A program made the translations under genes and the position numbers. Source: Methylomonas koyamae (GTDB lineage: Bacteria; Pseudomonadota; Gammaproteobacteria; Methylococcales; Methylomonadaceae). Taken from it: a stretch of DNA of 64,000 nucleotides. The stretch's first letter is position 1; every line of letters starts with the position of its first letter. Positions 35,650-45,350 of this stretch are shown in pieces. The notes beneath the pieces were generated by a model. The model searched no databases and was not told the DNA's origin. It saw only the letters and a program-made list of their open reading frames with translations. The DNA is taken from assembly GCF_006483455.1 (NCBI RefSeq), contig NZ_PPPU01000025.1:117609-181608 (forward strand), read 5' to 3'.

Positions 35650-37011
35650 TTACAGCTTGATTTTCAGCGAATGCAGTTTCCGGTACAAATGGGTGCGTTC
35701 CATGCCGATAGCGGCAGCTAACTTGGCGACGCTGCCGCCGTTTTTTTCGAAATGGTATTCCAAATAGGATTTTTCGAAATGGTCGCGGGCCTCTTTCAGC
35801 GGCAGGTTGAAAAACTCCGGCACGTTCAAGCCCAGTTTGGGTTGCTCGGCAATCGAGCCTAAGGCTGCTTTGACTTCGTCCAACTCGATGTCGTCGCCGG
35901 CGCCCAGAATCATCAACCGCTGCACCAGATTGCGCAACTCGCGGACATTGCCGGGCCAACTGTAGTTGCGCAGATAATTCTGCGCCGCCATCGAAAAACG
36001 GCGGAATGGCAGTTTTTCGTGCACGACGAAATGGTCGACGTAAAAATTCAGCAGACTCGGTACGTCCTCGCTGTGCTCGCGCAGCGGCGGAATCTCCAAG
36101 GTCACCACATTCAACAGATAGTACAAATCCTGACGGAAGCGGCCGTTGTTGACTTCTTCCTCCAGTGCCATTCGGGTCGAGGCGACCACGCGCACGTCGA
36201 CCCGCACGGCCTGGCTGCCGCCGACCCGCAGGAATGAACTGGATTCCAAGGCGCTGAGCAATCGGGTCTGGGTCTCCGGGTCCATGCCGCCGATTTCGCC
36301 CAGGAACAGCGTGCCGCGGTCGGCCTGCTCCAGCAGGCCGCGGTAAATCCGGCCGTTGTCTTCGCGGCCGAAAAATTCGACCGCCGCGTTTTCCGGGGAG
36401 ATACTGCCGACCGAGACGTCGACAAAGGCGCCGTCGCGGCGGGAGCTGTTGTTGTGCAGGTAGCGGGCGTACATCTCCTTGCCGACGCCGGCTTCGCCGA
36501 CCAGCAGCACGCGGGCGTCGTGTTGCGCCAGACGTTTCAGTTTGTCTTTGGTGCGCTCGACCACGGCGCTTTTGCCGACCGGCTCCACGCCTATCATCAA
36601 TTGCTGCTTCAGGCCGGCGTTTTCCCGCTGCAAGGAACTGGTCTCCAGGGCGCGCTCGACGATCAACAGCAATTTTGCCATCGACAGCGGTTTTTCCAGA
36701 AAATCGTAAGCGCCGAGGCGGGTGGCTTCGACTGCCGACTCGACCGAGCCGTGGCCGGACATCATGATTACCGGACAGAGTGAGCTGTCTTCGCCGACCC
36801 ATTCCCGCAACAGCGTGATGCCGTCGCTATCGGGCATCCAGATGTCGAGTAGAATCAGATTCGGCTGGCGCTGGTTTTTCAGTTTCTTCGCTTCCGTGGC
36901 ATTTTCGGCCATCGCGACTTGATAGCCCTCGTCTTCCAAAATCTCCGACACCAGTTCGCGAATATCCTGTTCGTCGTCGACCACCAATATGTAGGGCGCT
37001 TGTTTATTCAT
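35650..37011 (-). CDS. ntrX: NtrX-like response regulator with degenerate AAA+ domain
   Basis: A 453-residue regulator paired with the NtrY-like kinase. The receiver (1-115) is complete: acidic pair D12/D13, phospho-acceptor D56, S85 and K107. The central AAA+ domain keeps Walker A (GEAGVGKE, 172-179) but lacks the GAFTGA loop (an 'EDNGRIYRG' stretch at 217-225 stands there), has Gly238 in place of the Walker B Asp (GTLFLGEIG), and has Leu299 where the arginine finger is expected (FRQDLYYLLN). A Fis-type helix-turn-helix ends the protein (GGSVAKLAAAIGMERTHLYRKL). It probably binds DNA under phosphorylation control without activating sigma-54. The ATG at 37011 overlaps the ntrY stop. Confidence 0.9.
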   Translation of the reverse strand: MNKQAPYILVVDDEQDIRELVSEILEDEGYQVAMAENATEAKKLKNQRQPNLILLDIWMPDSDGITLLREWVGEDSSLCPVIMMSGHGSVESAVEATRLGAYDFLEKPLSMAKLLLIVERALETSSLQRENAGLKQQLMIGVEPVGKSAVVERTKDKLKRLAQHDARVLLVGEAGVGKEMYARYLHNNSSRRDGAFVDVSVGSISPENAAVEFFGREDNGRIYRGLLEQADRGTLFLGEIGGMDPETQTRLLSALESSSFLRVGGSQAVRVDVRVVASTRMALEEEVNNGRFRQDLYYLLNVVTLEIPPLREHSEDVPSLLNFYVDHFVVHEKLPFRRFSMAAQNYLRNYSWPGNVRELRNLVQRLMILGAGDDIELDEVKAALGSIAEQPKLGLNVPEFFNLPLKEARDHFEKSYLEYHFEKNGGSVAKLAAAIGMERTHLYRKLHSLKIKL

Positions 37012-39163
37012 GCATCGTTCCAAATTCAAAAACCGGTAGCTGGAGCAGAAAGCCAGCGCCGCCATTATATGCCGTATCCACCCAAATCACGCCGCCGTGT
37101 TCTTCCACGATTTTTTTGACGATGGCCAGGCCCAAACCAGTACCCTTGGATTTGCTGGTGACGTAGGGTTCGAAAATGGTTTCGATCTGATCCGCATTCA
37201 GGCCGCTGCCGTTGTCGTACAAACCGACTTCGACATAATCGGTGTTATTGCGCGTGACTTTGCCGATTTTAATGGCGATATGGCATTTTTCCCCAGTGGC
37301 TTCTTGCGCGTTCTTGATCAGGTTATGCAGCACCTGGCGAATGCTGACCGGATCGACTTCGACAATGACGTGCTGGCTGGCGGCGGCCATCGCGAAGCTA
37401 ATTCCGGACGGCAGGTACAGCGTAGTGATCTGCTGGATCAAATCCACCAGGTTGATTTTTTCGACCTGCTTTTTCGACGGGCGGGCGTACTCGGAGAAGT
37501 CGTCGACCATGCGTTTCATCGCTTCCACTTGCTGGACGATGGTGCGGGTGCCGCGTTGCAGAAACTCGGCTGAGCCATCCTGCAGTTCTTTGGACAACTT
37601 GTGCTGCAAACGCTCTGCGGACAGTTGGATCGGCGTCAATGGGTTCTTGATTTCGTGGGCCAGACGCCGGGCGACTTCGCCCCAGGCCGCGTTTTTCTGG
37701 GCTTGAATCAAATCGGTGACGTCGTCGAACACCACCACGGCGCCGGTGTGGGCGCCGTGTTGCGAAAACAGCGGCGTACCGCGGCACAGTAGCTCTTGGC
37801 GGCCGTTGGGGCCGAGAAAGACGATGCGCTGCTCCCAGATGTCATCGGCTTTTTCCAGCAGGCTTTGGATTGCTGTCAACACGTCGGCCAGTTCGGGATG
37901 CAGCTCGGCCAAGGCGGGTAGATTCTGGCCGACGAAATGGCTGACCGGGATGTGCAAAATCCGGTAGGCGGCCTGATTCGCAGTGCGGATGAAGTATGCC
38001 GCGTCGAAACTGATTACGCCGGCGGTCAGGTTGGCGAGGATGGTTTCCAGGTAGGCGCGCTGATTTTCCACCTCCAGGCCGGCGGCGCGGGTTTCGTCGC
38101 GGGAACGGGCGATGCGCCGGGTCATCTGGTTGAACGACTCGACCAGAAAGCCCAGGTCATCCTGGCTCATGACCGGTAATTGCTGCTGGTAGTCGCCGTC
38201 GGCGACGGCCTGGGTGCCTTTCACCAATTCCTTGACCGGAGCGACGATGTTGCGGATGCTGATAAAGGCAACCCAGATCGCTGCCAACATGCTTAGCAGC
38301 AGCACCAGCAGCAGGATCAACGAGAAGCTGGTTTTTAGTGAGTCGCGCAGGAAGTTCATTTCCTGGTAACGAATGAAGGCGAATTCGATCGAATCAGCCA
38401 AATCGGTGACCCGAACCGGGATCGGGTACAGTACTTGTAAAAATCGGCTTTGGTCGGCTTCGATCGCGACGATGATGCGCACCAGCATTTCGTCGTTGTC
38501 GCCAGGGTCGAAGGCGAAATATTCTTTGTTCTGCTTCAATTGCAGCCAGATTTGCTCGTCGGGCAGATGCGGCAGAATGTCGCTGGGATTGATGCTGCTC
38601 GAGGCCAGAATCCGGCCCTGGTTGGTAAATACCGCAAGTTCCAGCGCGCCCGATTCCCGCCACAACGAACCGACTTCCAATGCAATCAGCGTTTCCGATT
38701 TGTGCTGCAATTGCTCGGCCATTTGCTTGGTTTGCTTGATGTGCCAATTCATGCGTTGATTCATCGCCGATTGGCTCAACTCCAGCGCGTCGTCCATGGC
38801 GCGGTCGATTTCGACGTTAAACCAACTGTCGATACCTTGGTGCAAGAATTGCACCGAAAAGTAGAACACGATTGCAGCCGGCGCCAGTGCCAGCAACACG
38901 AATAGCGAGACCATGCGCGTGGTCAGTTTGGAGCCGGCTTCCTTTTTCTTCAGCTCGCGGACCAGCGAGTAGGCGTTGACGACGACGAGGCCTAGCAGAA
39001 TGATCGAGCCCAAAGTATTGATGACCAACAGCCAGGAATAAAGCTCGCCGAGTTCCGACGACTCCTGGGTGGCGCTGCTCATCAATTGCAGCGATAGCAG
39101 TACGAAACCGAACAGAATGACGATGGACGCGCTGGCCGGCAGCTTCATTTTTGAATAGGCCAT
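37004..39163 (-). CDS. ntrY: NtrY-like sensor histidine kinase
   Basis: About 719 residues: four N-terminal helices with a periplasmic loop (between about 100 and 280), HAMP (VAPVKELVKGTQAVADGDY), PAS (about 370-480), HisKA with the phospho-acceptor His in 'RRLAHEIKNPLTPIQLSAERL', and HATPase (NLIKNAQEATG, 'DNGSGL', 'GTGLGLAIVKKIVEEHGG'). It should phosphorylate the NtrX-like protein encoded next, whose start overlaps its stop by 8 bases. In related bacteria NtrYX answers to redox or nitrogen cues and envelope or respiration genes. A TTG 9 bases upstream is the alternative start. Confidence 0.92.
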   Translation of the reverse strand: MAYSKMKLPASASIVILFGFVLLSLQLMSSATQESSELGELYSWLLVINTLGSIILLGLVVVNAYSLVRELKKKEAGSKLTTRMVSLFVLLALAPAAIVFYFSVQFLHQGIDSWFNVEIDRAMDDALELSQSAMNQRMNWHIKQTKQMAEQLQHKSETLIALEVGSLWRESGALELAVFTNQGRILASSSINPSDILPHLPDEQIWLQLKQNKEYFAFDPGDNDEMLVRIIVAIEADQSRFLQVLYPIPVRVTDLADSIEFAFIRYQEMNFLRDSLKTSFSLILLLVLLLSMLAAIWVAFISIRNIVAPVKELVKGTQAVADGDYQQQLPVMSQDDLGFLVESFNQMTRRIARSRDETRAAGLEVENQRAYLETILANLTAGVISFDAAYFIRTANQAAYRILHIPVSHFVGQNLPALAELHPELADVLTAIQSLLEKADDIWEQRIVFLGPNGRQELLCRGTPLFSQHGAHTGAVVVFDDVTDLIQAQKNAAWGEVARRLAHEIKNPLTPIQLSAERLQHKLSKELQDGSAEFLQRGTRTIVQQVEAMKRMVDDFSEYARPSKKQVEKINLVDLIQQITTLYLPSGISFAMAAASQHVIVEVDPVSIRQVLHNLIKNAQEATGEKCHIAIKIGKVTRNNTDYVEVGLYDNGSGLNADQIETIFEPYVTSKSKGTGLGLAIVKKIVEEHGGVIWVDTAYNGGAGFLLQLPVFEFGTMHE

Positions 39164-39711
39164 AGGCTCCAATGGCTGGAAAGAAACCAGCGGTGATCCA
39201 GATACGCTACCGGGCGCAACGGGATCGGCAACGCCTCGCGGTTAAACTCGCTGCGCACCGCCAGTTGGTAGTAGCGGCCGGTTTGCAGCGCGGCGGCCGG
39301 GATTGGTTGTTGGTCGCGCACGCTGGCCATGAAATGCAGCGCGGCGCTCAGGGTCAAAAACATCTCGCTGTGGTTTTGAGGGGTTTGCACCGCATATTGG
39401 TTCAATAGCGCATGAAATTGCAGCCGGTAGCGCTGCTTGCTGCGGTAGGCCACGCTGTCCCATAGCCAGCCGGGTTCGCGCAATTCCATTACCACGTCCC
39501 AGGTCAACGGCACGCCTTTGGCCAGCGCTTCTTTGGCGACCGGACTCAGCCTGTACTCGATCTGGCTGGAGATGGTTGCGGTATCGCCTTCGGTTTGTAG
39601 TTCGGCATATTCGATCCGGGCGGCGTAGTCACCTGCCCAGGCCGGTGCTGAACCCAGCGCCAGACATAACGCAAACAGGCCGGGGCTAAACCGATTTGCG
39701 CAGCTTGGCAT
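39145..39711 (-). CDS. DUF4390 exported protein
   Basis: A 188-residue protein with signal peptide (FSPGLFALCLALGSAPAWA) and a DUF4390 body ('YRLSPVAKEALAKGVPLTWDVVMEL', 'YRSKQRYRLQFHALLNQYAV', ending 'SSHWSLWPIQK'). Function unknown. Its consistent place between rsmB and ntrY-type kinases suggests a link to envelope sensing. It overlaps rsmB by 26 bases and ntrY by about 19 bases. Confidence 0.88.
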   Translation of the reverse strand: MPSCANRFSPGLFALCLALGSAPAWAGDYAARIEYAELQTEGDTATISSQIEYRLSPVAKEALAKGVPLTWDVVMELREPGWLWDSVAYRSKQRYRLQFHALLNQYAVQTPQNHSEMFLTLSAALHFMASVRDQQPIPAAALQTGRYYQLAVRSEFNREALPIPLRPVAYLDHRWFLSSHWSLWPIQK

Positions 39712-40981
39712 AATAAAAGCCGTCCATTTGCCTTTCCCCGGTCAATATTTGCCGGCCGTGCGGGCGGGGTAGGCCCCAATGCGCGTCTATCGCCAATTCT
39801 TCGGCGTCGGCATGGGTAGCCAGAAACGCGGCGATTTGCTGTTCGTTTTCCGCTTTCAGTACCGAACAGGTGGCGTAAAGCAGGATGCCGCCGGGAGTGA
39901 GCAGGTGCCATGCAGCCTGCAGGATTCTGGCTTGCGTGGCCAGAAGCGCGGTAATGTCTTCCGGCCTGCGCAGCAATTTGATGTCCGGATGGCGGCGGAT
40001 CACGCCGAAACCTGAGCAGGGGGCGTCCAGTAGAATTCGCTGAAAGCGGCGTGGTCCGGCCCAATCGGCGGCTTGGCCGGCGTCGGCGACCAATGTTTCG
40101 GCCTGCAAATGCAGGCGGGCCAGATTTTCCTCGACCCTTTGCAGGCGCTGGGCGTCGACGTCGATCGCCACCAGTCCGGCCAATGCCGGCTGCCGTTCCA
40201 GAATCGCTGCGGTCTTGCCGCCTGGTGCCGCGCACATGTCCAATACCCAGTCGCCGGTTTGGGCGTCGAGGAGTTCGGCCGCCAGTTGCGCGGCACCGTC
40301 CTGTACAGAGACCTGGCCATCGCTGAAGCCGGGCAATTGCTCGACTGCCACTGCCTGATCCAATCGGATTGCCGTGCCACTGCAATCGACCGGCTGGCCG
40401 GCAATGCCCTGCGCGGCCAATTGGTCCAGGTAGGCATCGCGGCCGGTTTGGCGTTGGTTGACTCGCAAAAACATCGGTGCGGCCTGGTCGTTGGCGTGCA
40501 GAATTTTTTCGTGGCGGTCCGGCCAGTCGCGGCACAGCGCTTCGATAATCCATTGCGGATGGTTGAGTCGGGCCTGTTGATCACGGTCTGCGGCTTGCAA
40601 CAAGCTGTCCGCGTCGCGCAAATACTGGCGCAGCACACCGTTAACCAGGCCTCTGGCCCAAGGTTTGTGGCTGGTGGCGGCGACGGTTTCCGAAACGGCG
40701 GCGTGCGGTTTGACGCGCATGTGTTGCAGTTGGTAAAGGCCGACCAGCAACAGGGTCTTGATGTCGGCATCTTTAGCTTTTAGCGGCTTGCTCAGCAGTT
40801 TGCCTAACGCGAAGTCCAGCGCGTAAAAGTGACGGACTACGCCGTAACACAAGGCTTGAACGAAGGCTCGGTCTTTCGCGTCCTTCAGCTTGGGCAGGCC
40901 GTGCTCCAAAGCAGCGGTCAGCGATTGGCCGTCGCCAATGACCTTGGCCAGAATTTGCGCTGCGCAGCCGCGAAGGTTCAT
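39686..40981 (-). CDS. rsmB: 16S rRNA (cytosine-967-C5)-methyltransferase
   Basis: A 431-residue enzyme with an N-terminal NusB-like domain (1-135) and a C-terminal SAM-dependent methyltransferase. 'DMCAAPGGKTAAIL' is the SAM motif I, 'LDAPCSGFGVIRRHPDIK' motif IV, and 'LLYATCSV' carries the catalytic Cys of motif VI. Its ATG overlaps the fmt stop (ATGA-type). Confidence 0.96.
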   Translation of the reverse strand: MNLRGCAAQILAKVIGDGQSLTAALEHGLPKLKDAKDRAFVQALCYGVVRHFYALDFALGKLLSKPLKAKDADIKTLLLVGLYQLQHMRVKPHAAVSETVAATSHKPWARGLVNGVLRQYLRDADSLLQAADRDQQARLNHPQWIIEALCRDWPDRHEKILHANDQAAPMFLRVNQRQTGRDAYLDQLAAQGIAGQPVDCSGTAIRLDQAVAVEQLPGFSDGQVSVQDGAAQLAAELLDAQTGDWVLDMCAAPGGKTAAILERQPALAGLVAIDVDAQRLQRVEENLARLHLQAETLVADAGQAADWAGPRRFQRILLDAPCSGFGVIRRHPDIKLLRRPEDITALLATQARILQAAWHLLTPGGILLYATCSVLKAENEQQIAAFLATHADAEELAIDAHWGLPRPHGRQILTGERQMDGFYYAKLRKSV

Positions 40982-41904
40982 GAGCCGAGTACGACGCCGG
41001 CGGTCGGATGCGCGTTCAGGAAATCCTTGCCGTTGATGCGCTTGCCGCCCGGTAGTTGCACTTCCAGCAGTCGAAGCATGCCCTCGCCGGTGGCGACATC
41101 CAGGGCCTGCGTCGAACTATCTATCGTGCCGGGCGCTGCGGTCGCCGCCTTGTCCAATACTTCGCTGCGCCAGACCCGCAAGGGCTGGCCGTTGAAGGCG
41201 GTTTGCGCCACCGGCCAGGCGTTCAGGCCGCGGATTTTCCGGTCCAGTTCGGTCGCCGATTGCCGCCAATCAATTATCGCTTCCTGTTTTTCCAACTTGT
41301 GCGCGTAAGTGACCAGGCTCTCGTCCTGCGCTTCGGCTTGTACCGTGCCGTTTTCGATCATATCCACGACTTTCAGCAAAGCGTCGGCACCGAGTTCGGC
41401 CAGGTGGTCGTGCAGTTGGCTGGACGTGGCATCGGCGCCGATCGGGCACTCGATTTTATAAAGCATGTCGCCGGCATCGAGTTTTTTTACGACTTTCATG
41501 ATCGTAACCCCGGTCTTACTGTCGCCGGCCATGACCGCACGATGGATCGGGGCTGCACCGCGCCAGCGCGGCAATAACGAGCCGTGGACGTTGATGCAGC
41601 CGAATTTGGGAATGTCCAGCACGGCTTGTGGCAGGATCAGGCCGTAGGCGACGACGACCATCAGGTCCGGTTGCAAATCGGCCAAGGCGTGGATAGCGTC
41701 GGCGGTTTTGAAGTTTTCCGGCTGGGCCACCGGGATGCCGGCCGTCAACGCCAAATGTTTGATCGGACTGGCCGTCAATTTACGGCCGCGGCCGGCCGGC
41801 CGGTCCGGTTGGGTATAGGCGGCGATAACTTCGTGCGGCGAATCTATCAGGGTTTGCAACGTTGGCACCGCGAATTCCGGGGTGCCGGCAAAAACGATTT
41901 TCAT
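40978..41904 (-). CDS. fmt: Methionyl-tRNA formyltransferase
   Basis: A 308-residue enzyme that formylates initiator Met-tRNA. 'MKIVFAGTPEFAVPTLQTL' start, 'GCINVHGSLLPRWRGAAPIHRA' with catalytic Asn-His-Asp set and the '10-formyl-THF' site are clear; the C-terminal OB-like domain runs from about 205. It begins 8 bases after def and overlaps rsmB, in the classical def-fmt-rsmB order. Confidence 0.97.
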   Translation of the reverse strand: MKIVFAGTPEFAVPTLQTLIDSPHEVIAAYTQPDRPAGRGRKLTASPIKHLALTAGIPVAQPENFKTADAIHALADLQPDLMVVVAYGLILPQAVLDIPKFGCINVHGSLLPRWRGAAPIHRAVMAGDSKTGVTIMKVVKKLDAGDMLYKIECPIGADATSSQLHDHLAELGADALLKVVDMIENGTVQAEAQDESLVTYAHKLEKQEAIIDWRQSATELDRKIRGLNAWPVAQTAFNGQPLRVWRSEVLDKAATAAPGTIDSSTQALDVATGEGMLRLLEVQLPGGKRINGKDFLNAHPTAGVVLGS

Positions 41905-41912
41905 GGTTGTCC

Positions 41913-42419
41913 TTATACGCCCTGTGAGCGGTGGATCTTATCCAGTTTGGATTTTATTCGGTTACGCTTGAATGCCGACAGATAATCGACGAACAGCTTA
42001 CCTTCCAGATGGTCCATTTCGTGTTGGATGCAAACCGCCAACAAGTCGCGGGCGTCGAGTTCGAAACTGTCGCCGTTACGATCGAGCGCTTTGACTTTGA
42101 TCTGTTCGGCGCGGCTGACTTTTTCGAAGAAGCCGGGCACGGACAAGCAGCCTTCTTCGGATTCTTCAACGCCGTCGCGTTCGACGATTTGCGGGTTGAT
42201 CAGGCAGATTGGATTGTCTTTGTTTTCGGAGACATCCATCACGATCACGCGTTTATGGACGTTGACCTGGGTTGCGGCCAAGCCGACGCCCTTGGCCGAA
42301 TACATGGTTTCGATCATGTCGTCGACCAGTTTTCTGATGCCGTCGTCGACTCGCTCCACCTCGCTGGCGACCGTGCGCAAGCGTTTGTCGGGGAACTCCA
42401 AAATCGTAAGAATACTCAC
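41913..42419 (-). CDS. def: Peptide deformylase
   Basis: A 168-residue metalloenzyme removing the N-formyl group of nascent proteins. The three motifs are present: [17 protein letters not shown] and HEMDHLEG (HExxH). The start is GTG at 42419. It opens the def-fmt-rsmB-DUF4390-ntrYX run and is divergent from the LysM gene. Confidence 0.97.
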   Translation of the reverse strand: MSILTILEFPDKRLRTVASEVERVDDGIRKLVDDMIETMYSAKGVGLAATQVNVHKRVIVMDVSENKDNPICLINPQIVERDGVEESEEGCLSVPGFFEKVSRAEQIKVKALDRNGDSFELDARDLLAVCIQHEMDHLEGKLFVDYLSAFKRNRIKSKLDKIHRSQGV

Positions 42420-42660
42420 GCCTTACTCCGTATTGCTGAAATCAATGTCGGCGATTCTATCCGAAATCAGCCTGGGTTTGCATGCTGCGGCAGGCTGGCG
42501 AGCCGCGGCGTACTGCTGGCAATCTGCGTCAATTCATCTAAACTGTGCGGCAAATTCTATTGGCGGCCGGCGGCGATAGCGCCGGCCGGCTCATACTACG
42601 CCCGGTTTCGGCTGTTAGAGATCGGATCGAACACGTTACTGGCTTCGGCAGGATAGATAT

Positions 42661-43695
42661 ATGTTGCTTCGCACCGCTCTGGGTATTGCATTTTCGTTGT
42701 TGGCCGCGGCAACTGCACGCGCCGACGAATTGCAGATCAACCCCAATCATCCCGACCAATACACGGTGGTAAAAGGCGACACGCTGTGGGATATCTCCGG
42801 CAAGTTTTTGCAACATCCTTGGCAATGGCCCGAACTCTGGCATAACAATCCGCAAGTTAAAGACCCGCACTGGATTTATCCGGGTGATACTTTGTACTTT
42901 TCTTATGTTGACGGCAAACCCAGGTTAAGTTTCGCTCCGGGCGATGCAACTGAAGAAAAACTGTTGCCACGGGTTCGCGAATCTTCGGTCGAACAAGCCA
43001 TACGGATGGTGCCGAGTGATGCGATTATCCAGTTTCTGAATTCGCCGAAAGTGGTGACGGCCGATGAATTGCATCGTGCGCCCTACGTGATCGGTTTTGT
43101 TGGCGAGCATCTGATCGCCGGTGCTGGCGACGGGGTTTACGTGCGGGCGATCGAGGAGCCACAGGGCTTGGGTTATACGATCTACCGGCAGGGCAAACCT
43201 TACATCAGCCCGGTTACCAAAGAGATTTTGGGTTACGAGGCGCAGTTCATTGCCGATACCACGTTGCAACAGCCCGGCGATCCGGCGACGCTGCTCATCA
43301 ATAAATCGGATATGGAGGTTCAGCGCGGCGACCGCTTGATGCTGACGTCCGAAGGCGAATTGGCGTTGAACTACTTCCCGCGGCCGCCGGAAAAACAAAT
43401 CGTCGGCAGTATTATCCGGGTGATGGGCGGCGTATCCCAGATCGGCCAGCACGACGTGGTGGTGATCGATAAAGGAACGGCCGACGGTATCGAAGTCGGC
43501 CATGTGTTCGACGTTTACCGGCGCGGTAACTTCTTGTTGGACCGCTACCAGTCTCCGGAAGGGGTTGCTGTGAAAATGCCGGACGAGCTGGCCGGCGAAC
43601 TGATGGTGTTCCGGACCTTCGAGCGGGTCAGCTATGCCTTGGTGATGAAAGCGTCGGCCGCGATGCACACCTTGGACCGGGTGCAGACGCCTTGA
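42661..43695 (+). CDS. LysM-domain exported protein
   Basis: A 344-residue protein with signal peptide (LLRTALGIAFSLLAAATARA) and an N-terminal LysM domain (about 35-85: 'YTVVKGDTLWDISGKFLQHPWQWPELW', 'IYPGDTLYF') that binds peptidoglycan. The remaining 250 residues are a conserved region of the type found in proteins encoded beside def/dprA in gammaproteobacteria. It precedes dprA by 30 bases. No amidase or peptidase domain is seen. Confidence 0.9.
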   Translation: MLLRTALGIAFSLLAAATARADELQINPNHPDQYTVVKGDTLWDISGKFLQHPWQWPELWHNNPQVKDPHWIYPGDTLYFSYVDGKPRLSFAPGDATEEKLLPRVRESSVEQAIRMVPSDAIIQFLNSPKVVTADELHRAPYVIGFVGEHLIAGAGDGVYVRAIEEPQGLGYTIYRQGKPYISPVTKEILGYEAQFIADTTLQQPGDPATLLINKSDMEVQRGDRLMLTSEGELALNYFPRPPEKQIVGSIIRVMGGVSQIGQHDVVVIDKGTADGIEVGHVFDVYRRGNFLLDRYQSPEGVAVKMPDELAGELMVFRTFERVSYALVMKASAAMHTLDRVQTP

Positions 43696-43725
43696 CCTTT
43701 ACGGTATGGCGCGACCTGATCTTAA

Positions 43726-44859
43726 GTGCTCCGGGGCGAGCGGCTCGATCGGTTGACTGAATTGGACCTCGCGCGCGATTCCGAGCTGAAATACTGGTTG
43801 GCCTTGTTGCGCATGCCGGGCGTCGGCGGCGGAACGATTCAGCGCTTGCTGGAGCATTTTCAACCTGAAGCTATTTTTACTGCCTCCCGCGCCAGCCTTG
43901 GCGCTCTCGGAATCAGCGACAAGTTAATCTCCGTGTTGCAAGCGCCCGACTGGCAGGCCGTCGAAACGGATCTGGCTTGGCTGGCACAAACCGGTAACCA
44001 TGCGTTTACGCTGCGGGATCCGGACTATCCTCCCCAATTGAAAGAAATCGACCGGCCGCCGCCGGTGCTGTTCGTCAAAGGCGATCCGGCCGTATTGGCC
44101 GAGCCGCAATTGGCGATCGTCGGCAGTCGCAATCCGTCTCCGGTCGGAGTCAGTACCGCTCTGCAATTTGCCGAAACGCTGGCGGCCGCCGGATTGGTCA
44201 TCACCAGCGGTTTGGCGTTGGGCATCGATGCCGCCAGCCACCAAGGGGCTTTGAACGCCAACGGCCGTACCGTTGCCGTGGCCGGCACCGGGCTGGATCG
44301 GGTATATCCGGCCCGGCACAAGGACTTGGCCACGCAAATCGTCGAGCACGGCGCTTTGGTGTCCGAATTTCCGCCCGGCACCGGCGCCAAGGCCAGTCAT
44401 TTCCCGCTCAGGAATCGCATCATCAGCGGCCTATGCCTGGGCTTGCTGGTGGTGGAGGCGGCGCAGCAGAGCGGGTCGCTGATCACGGCGCGGCTGGCGC
44501 TGGAGCAGAATCGGGAGGTGTTTGCGATTCCGGGTTCGATCCATAACCCGCTGGCACGCGGCTGCAATGCCCTGATTCGGCAAGGTGCGAAACTGGTGGA
44601 GACCGTCGAGGATATTTTTGAAGAATTAGGCCAATATAATCAACAAAGTATGCGAACCGAGCCGGAATCGGCGCAGACTGTGCTTGACCTGGAACAACAA
44701 AATCTATTGAATTTGATTCCGTATAGCCCCACAACGGTAGATGCTTTGGTGCACGCAGGTACTTGGACGGTCGAAGAGGTCTCCTCGATGTTGCTGGTGT
44801 TGGAGCTGCAGGGCTACGTGGCCGGTATCGCCGGCGGTAGCTACCTTCGAATCAAATAA
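43726..44859 (+). CDS. dprA: DNA processing protein A
   Basis: A 377-residue DprA/Smf protein, which loads RecA on incoming single-stranded DNA in natural transformation. The Rossmann-like core has 'AIVGSRNPSPVGVSTALQFA', 'SGLALGIDAASHQGAL' and 'GTGLDRVYPARHKDLA'; a C-terminal DML1/winged-helix region follows (VDALVHAGTWTVEEVSSMLLVLELQGYV). The GTG at 43726 lacks a clear ribosome-binding site, so the start is uncertain. It is followed by smg and topA as in many gammaproteobacteria. Confidence 0.95.
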   Translation: MLRGERLDRLTELDLARDSELKYWLALLRMPGVGGGTIQRLLEHFQPEAIFTASRASLGALGISDKLISVLQAPDWQAVETDLAWLAQTGNHAFTLRDPDYPPQLKEIDRPPPVLFVKGDPAVLAEPQLAIVGSRNPSPVGVSTALQFAETLAAAGLVITSGLALGIDAASHQGALNANGRTVAVAGTGLDRVYPARHKDLATQIVEHGALVSEFPPGTGAKASHFPLRNRIISGLCLGLLVVEAAQQSGSLITARLALEQNREVFAIPGSIHNPLARGCNALIRQGAKLVETVEDIFEELGQYNQQSMRTEPESAQTVLDLEQQNLLNLIPYSPTTVDALVHAGTWTVEEVSSMLLVLELQGYVAGIAGGSYLRIK

Positions 44860-44867
44860 AGGTTCTA

Positions 44868-45335
44868 ATGAAAGAAGATATTTTTGATGTGCTGATATAT
44901 CTGTTTGAAAACTATCTGGATGGCGACAGCGATAACTACCCCGATACTTCAATCATTGCCAGCGAATTGTTGGATGCCGGTTTTCAGCAGCCGGACGTCA
45001 ATAAAGCCTTCGATTGGCTGGAGTCGCTCGCGGAAATGGACAGCATATCGCCGGCGATTTCGTCGTCTTTCCGGATTTTTAGCCAGCAGGAAAACGCTGT
45101 TTTCGATTTGGAATGCCGTGACTTTCTGATGTACTTGGAACACGCCGGCATTCTGACTCCGGGCAACCGCGAGATTGCCATCGACCGGGCGATGGCCTTG
45201 AAAGACGAAAATATCACCCTAGACAAATTGAAGTGGATCGTGTTGATGGTGCTATTGAGCCAACCCGGTGACAGTGCCGCTTTTTCCAGAATGGAAGACA
45301 TCGTCTACGATTTGATACCTAGTTCTTTACACTGA
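44868..45335 (+). CDS. smg: Smg family protein (DUF494)
   Basis: A 155-residue acidic protein of the Smg/DUF494 family: 'MKEDIFDVLIYLFENYLD' start and 'LEHAGILTPGNREIAIDRAMAL', 'LKWIVLMVLLSQPG' at the end. Function not established; it is regularly found between dprA and topA. ATG at 44868 follows AAAGG, 8 bases after dprA. Confidence 0.93.
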   Translation: MKEDIFDVLIYLFENYLDGDSDNYPDTSIIASELLDAGFQQPDVNKAFDWLESLAEMDSISPAISSSFRIFSQQENAVFDLECRDFLMYLEHAGILTPGNREIAIDRAMALKDENITLDKLKWIVLMVLLSQPGDSAAFSRMEDIVYDLIPSSLH

Positions 45336-45350
45336 GGCTTTTACGACTGT

